NCBI GenBank assembly: GCA_023392115.1
Contig: JAEVZT010000161.1
Coordinates: 1 to 8,705 of the forward strand
Direction: 5' to 3'
Length of the DNA: 8,705 nucleotides
Source: Chloroflexota bacterium
Lineage (GTDB): Bacteria > Chloroflexota > Anaerolineae > Aggregatilineales > Phototrophicaceae
Shown: positions 6,379 to 8,705 of the stretch, in pieces
Position numbering within the stretch: position 1 is the stretch's first letter
Layout: each line of letters opens with the position of its first letter
Made by a program: the position numbers and the translations under genes
The notes under the pieces: generated by a model
Seen by the model: only the letters and a program-made list of their open reading frames with translations
What the model was told of the DNA's origin: nothing
Databases searched by the model: none

Positions 6379-6408
6379 CGTGTCCAATACGACTTGGCAA
6401 CGTCAAAC

Positions 6409-6435
6409 GGGATGTGGACAATAGAGCGACATCCC
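6409..6435 (+). other. Inverted repeat in the BON gene leader
   Basis: GGGATGT (6409-6415) pairs with ACATCCC (6429-6435) around a 13-nt loop, ending 11 nt before the weak Shine-Dalgarno GGAAGAG (6447-6453). It could affect translation start or message stability. No known riboswitch class is recognised. Confidence 0.45.
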
Positions 6436-6459
6436 CCACAGCCTTTGGAAGAGTGAACG

Positions 6460-6882
6460 ATGGAATCACATACCGAACCACAGACGACGAGCGCCGTTCC
6501 AGATATTGATATTCACGATGAAGTGAATAACGTGATCACGCGTTATCCCCCGCTTGCCGCCGACCGCCACCAGATCCGCGTGCTGGTGAACAACGGCGTC
6601 GTTCACGTCGGCGGACACGTCAAGTCACGTCCGAACGCGCGCTACCTGCTCGACGCGATCGCGCGCATCGACGGCGTGCGTTACGTCAACGGAAACGCGC
6701 TCTATGACGAGGAAACGCTGCGTATCGAGGTTGGGCGGGTGCTGCCGATGGGTGTGCTGGCGAACACGCGCTACGGGACGGTCATTCTGTCGGGAACCTT
6801 ACCCGAAGGCGTGACGCACGATGATCTCGCCGCGCGGTTGTCAACAATCCCCGGCGTCGAACGGGTAGTCAGTAATTTCTAG
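6460..6882 (+). CDS. Small protein with two BON domains
   Basis: A 140-residue protein without a signal peptide or membrane segment, so probably cytosolic. Residues 1-18 look disordered. The first BON domain (about 19-83) has the pattern VLVNNGVVHVGGHVKS, then LLDAIARIDGVRYVNGN. The second (about 84-140) has RYGTVILSGTLPEG, then LAARLSTIPGVERVVSNF and runs to the C-terminus. BON domains are small folds linked to phospholipid or protein binding, often in exported proteins such as OsmY. In cytosolic forms they commonly accompany CBS, LysM or other domains, none of which is present here. A weak ribosome site GGAAGAG sits 6 nt before the ATG. The gene has its own probable promoter and converges on the 212-residue gene with 6 bp between stops. 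Domain assignment is good; cellular role unknown. Confidence 0.85.
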   Translation: MESHTEPQTTSAVPDIDIHDEVNNVITRYPPLAADRHQIRVLVNNGVVHVGGHVKSRPNARYLLDAIARIDGVRYVNGNALYDEETLRIEVGRVLPMGVLANTRYGTVILSGTLPEGVTHDDLAARLSTIPGVERVVSNF

Positions 6883-6890
6883 AGGTTACT
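6871..6890. other. Near-palindrome spanning the convergent stop codons
   Basis: AGTAA-TTT-CTAG-AGG-TTACT covers the BON stop (6880-6882) and part of the opposing gene's stop (6889-6891). In plus-strand RNA the arms pair with two U-G wobbles. The stem is weak and has no T-tract, so it is at best a poor bidirectional terminator. No other terminator fits in the 6-bp gap. Confidence 0.3.
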
Positions 6891-7527
6891 AGGTACTCGC
6901 CGCCGCGAAGGACTGGCGCACGCGTGGATCTGCCGGATCGGGGTAGCCGCGGTCGGCGACGAGCGCGCTCAACGCGACTTCCGGCGGGTGTTCGAAGCCG
7001 AGCAGCAGGTCGCACAGGACAATATCGACGACCAGCAGCAGCCGCCCAAAGTTGCTGTACTGTCCCTGCAACGCTGTGAACAGGACGGCGAACACGCGCT
7101 CGCGCAGTTCGGTTTCAAGGATGCCGCTGCCGGGAAACCCCATGCCCCACGACTCTTGATACGTGCCGATGCGCAGGGTGTCATCGCGCAGGGCGAGCAG
7201 TTGGGCGATCGCCGCCTTGCGATCCTGCGCGTCGACGAGCCGCTCGGCGCTGCGGTACGGTAGATTCGGCAGCTGGCGGTAAATTTGCCCCGGCTCGCTC
7301 GACTCGACGAGGCGGCACAGGCTGTGCCCTGCCAATCCCAAGCCGTCACACAGCGCGCGCATGCACTGGCGATAATACTTCTCGCGGTTCGGCTGCCCGA
7401 CGCTGTGATCCAGCCGCCACGCAAGCGACAGATAATCGCCAAAGTCGAGCGGCGCGCGCGGCGGATCGTCAGGGGAATAGACGCTGATCAGCTGGCTGAT
7501 TCGCGCCTGCTCAGTGCGAGACTGCAT
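6889..7527 (-). CDS. Uncharacterised 212-residue protein coupled to a glycosyltransferase gene
   Basis: I do not recognise this family. It has no signal peptide. It appears mostly alpha-helical, with a hydrophobic stretch at about 144-177 (VFAVLFTAL, then GRLLLVVDIVLCDLLLGF) that could be a buried helix pair or a membrane-associated segment. Distinct features are DFGDYLSLAWRLDH (28-41), a Trp/Gly loop ESWGMGFPGSGI (125-136), and cysteines at 55, 60, 71 and 172 that do not form a known metal motif. The start lies 7 bp after the glycosyltransferase stop, and its ribosome site (AGAGG) overlaps that TGA. The two are therefore almost certainly co-transcribed and probably translationally coupled. 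The reading frame has codon use like its neighbours and a tight junction on both sides, which supports a real gene. Function unknown; a role linked to the glycosyltransferase is only suggested by position. Confidence 0.75.
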   Translation of the reverse strand: MQSRTEQARISQLISVYSPDDPPRAPLDFGDYLSLAWRLDHSVGQPNREKYYRQCMRALCDGLGLAGHSLCRLVESSEPGQIYRQLPNLPYRSAERLVDAQDRKAAIAQLLALRDDTLRIGTYQESWGMGFPGSGILETELRERVFAVLFTALQGQYSNFGRLLLVVDIVLCDLLLGFEHPPEVALSALVADRGYPDPADPRVRQSFAAAST

Positions 7528-7534
7528 ACGCCTC

Positions 7535-8293
7535 TCAGGATAAATACACTTCGGTGCGGCGTTTCTGCGGGTTCAACCCCCGATGACGAGCCATGACCTG
7601 CCACACGCGCAGCGCGGCTTCAAGCTGGATGCGTACATCCATCTTCGACTGCCCGCGCTGGCGATCCGGGAAGTAGATCGGAATTTCCGTCACGCGGAAG
7701 CCGAGACGGCAGGCGACATATGCCATTTCAACCTGAAAAACGTAGCCGTTCGAGCGCACCCGATCGAGGTCAAGCCCGATTAGCGTGCTGCGCCGCCAGA
7801 TGCGGTAGCCCGCCGTCGCGTCGGAAACGGGGATGCCGAGCAGGAAGCGCACGTAGACGCGGTTGGCGAACCAGCTCAAGAGCTTGCGGTAGAAGCTCCA
7901 CGTCTCATCGACGCCGCCGCCGCGCGTGAAGCGCGAAGCGATCACCAGATCATAACCGCTCTCCAGCTTGGCGATCAGTTCGGCAATGTACTTCGGCTGG
8001 TGCGAGAAGTCGGCGTCCATCTGGATGTTGTAATCCGCTCCAAGGCGGATCGCCTCTTTGAAACCGGCGATGTACGCCGGACCCAAACCCGCTTTGTCGG
8101 TGCGATGCAGCACGTAGACGCGCGCCGGATGCGTTTGGGCGAGGTCATCGGCGATCTTCCCCGTCCCGTCGGGCGAGTTGTCGTCAACCACCAGCACGCG
8201 CAGATCGATCGGCAGCGCCAGCAGCGCGTCGATCATCGGCGTGATGTTTTCAGCTTCATTATAGGTGGGCAAAACCACCATGACTTTCGGCAT
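7535..8293 (-). CDS. Family 2 glycosyltransferase, dolichol/polyprenol-phosphate mannose synthase-like
   Basis: A 252-residue GT-A enzyme that probably transfers a sugar from a nucleotide donor (GDP-mannose in the best-known relatives) to a polyprenyl phosphate at the cytoplasmic membrane face. Motifs in order are LPTYNE (8-13), VVDDNSPDGT (35-44), GLGPAYIAGF (69-78), the metal-binding MDADFSHQP (92-100, DAD 93-95), SRFTRGGGV (120-128), DATAGYRIWRR (158-168), GYVFQVEM (183-190) and IPIYFPDRQRGQSKM (204-218). This set matches DPM1-like enzymes closely. The protein ends after the catalytic domain with no C-terminal membrane helices, as in the short DPM1 form. A GGAAG site 8 nt before the ATG supports the start. 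The substrate sugar cannot be read from sequence. It precedes the unrecognised 212-residue gene in a two-gene unit, possibly with read-through from iolB. Confidence 0.93.
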   Translation of the reverse strand: MPKVMVVLPTYNEAENITPMIDALLALPIDLRVLVVDDNSPDGTGKIADDLAQTHPARVYVLHRTDKAGLGPAYIAGFKEAIRLGADYNIQMDADFSHQPKYIAELIAKLESGYDLVIASRFTRGGGVDETWSFYRKLLSWFANRVYVRFLLGIPVSDATAGYRIWRRSTLIGLDLDRVRSNGYVFQVEMAYVACRLGFRVTEIPIYFPDRQRGQSKMDVRIQLEAALRVWQVMARHRGLNPQKRRTEVYLS

Positions 8294-8345
8294 ACACGTT
8301 ACTTCCCGCGCGCCTCAAACGACGCTTCGACGTTCAAACCGGTTG

Positions 8346-8374
8346 AGTCTAGGTTACAGCCATCGGCGTTGCAA
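8346..8374 (-). promoter_or_regulatory. Candidate promoter of the glycosyltransferase gene
   Basis: TTGCAA (8374-8369), 17 bp, TAGACT (8351-8346) reads toward the glycosyltransferase. Each hexamer matches the sigma70 consensus at 4 of 6 positions, and the spacing is ideal. It lies in the 111-bp gap after iolB, giving a leader of about 45 nt. No terminator is seen after iolB, so read-through from that gene remains possible. Confidence 0.45.
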
Positions 8375-8404
8375 GTCCAAAAACGTTCTGTAATACCCGC
8401 GCCC

Positions 8405-8705
8405 TCAACCTTCCATCGCATGAGTGACGATCGGCAGCCGCGAATCCATGCCTTCCGTTTCCCAGTTCGACTTGACCCACGCATACGCCGGATCATCGCT
8501 GTTGGCGAGCGACTGCGCCGACCCCGCCAGAAAGTTGAGGTAATAGGTCGTGTAGCCCGGCGCGCTGACGACCGGGTGATAGCCTTCCGGCACGAGCACT
8601 GTGTCGTGATTGCGCGCCATCATCAGCCCGGCGATCGTCCGGTCGTCGTTGTAAACGCGCTGGTAAGCGTAGCCTTCCAGCTTGTCGATCTTGTAGAAGT
8701 AAATC
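8405..8705 (-). CDS. iolB: 5-deoxy-glucuronate isomerase, C-terminal part (N-terminus beyond right edge)
   Basis: The last 99 residues of IolB, a cupin-fold enzyme of myo-inositol catabolism. It isomerises 5-deoxy-D-glucuronate to 2-deoxy-5-keto-D-gluconate in the cytosol. The frame is open to the right edge, so the first Met seen in this frame (8623) is internal. Family-typical blocks are IYFYKID, QRVYNDDRT, DTVLVPEGYHPVVSAPGY, YYLNFLAG and NSDDPAYAWV. The His in GYHPV lies where IolB carries a conserved histidine. KduI, a related isomerase, lacks the VPEGYHPV-APGY-YYLN-LAG series, so IolB is preferred. The TGA stop is at 8405-8407. Other iol genes would be expected to the right. Confidence 0.88.
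   Translation of the reverse strand, partial: IYFYKIDKLEGYAYQRVYNDDRTIAGLMMARNHDTVLVPEGYHPVVSAPGYTTYYLNFLAGSAQSLANSDDPAYAWVKSNWETEGMDSRLPIVTHAMEG

Noticed and set aside
5525..6481. A 318-codon open frame on the minus strand opposite the PA14/SH3 gene
   Set aside because: It crosses a strong plus-strand terminator and the BON promoter, is Arg/Asp-rich without a domain, and is a shadow of the real gene.
8299..8496. A 65-codon minus-strand frame between iolB and the glycosyltransferase gene
   Set aside because: It overlaps the end of iolB in another frame, has a composition typical of a shadow, and has no ribosome site or domain.
8621..8623. The ATG at 8623 as a true start of a 72-residue protein
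   Set aside because: The frame stays open to the right edge, and the upstream residues (YFYKID, QRVYNDDRT) match IolB, so this Met is internal.
1..8705. tRNA, rRNA, CRISPR, transposon or phage features
   Set aside because: I saw no tRNA-like cloverleaf, rRNA motif, regularly spaced repeat array, transposase, integrase or terminal inverted repeats with target duplications.

Overview
This GC-rich bacterial window carries eight protein-coding genes, two of them cut by the window ends. It has no RNA genes, CRISPR arrays, transposases or integrases. The gene content suggests a free-living heterotroph. OppA-type peptide uptake, exported PA14/SH3 and beta-propeller-like proteins with short Pro/Thr/Gln linkers, and inositol catabolism would fit a Chloroflexota (Anaerolineae-like) genome. 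That assignment is an inference from style and needs a protein search.

Left part (1-3329, minus strand): a peptide ABC importer operon in the order substrate-binding protein, OppB-type permease, OppC-type permease (cut by the left edge). The ATPase genes would be expected beyond the left edge. A 15-bp perfect hairpin without a T-tract lies between the binding-protein gene and the first permease gene. There it could protect or attenuate the message so that binding protein is made in excess. It also resembles dispersed palindromic repeats.

Middle part (3551-6882, plus strand): three genes that each appear to have their own promoter. They encode an exported protein with TolB/WD40-like (PD40) repeats, an exported protein with two PA14-like and two bacterial SH3 domains, and a small cytosolic protein with two BON domains. 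All three have the -10-like octamer GTTATAnT upstream. A clear intrinsic terminator separates the PA14/SH3 gene from the BON gene. The 221-bp region between the peptide operon and the PD40 gene is a divergent promoter region with several short repeats.

Right part (6889-8705, minus strand): the C-terminal 99 residues of 5-deoxy-glucuronate isomerase IolB (myo-inositol catabolism), then a likely promoter. Next come a dolichol-phosphate-mannose-synthase-like family 2 glycosyltransferase and an unrecognised 212-residue protein, whose start lies 7 bp after the glycosyltransferase stop. The unrecognised gene converges on the BON gene with only 6 bp between the two stop codons.

Most of the window is conventional. 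The points most worth checking are the intercistronic palindrome, the coupled glycosyltransferase/unknown pair, the PA14-PA14-SH3-SH3 surface protein and the shared promoter element. I did not see convincing evidence of a wholly new system.
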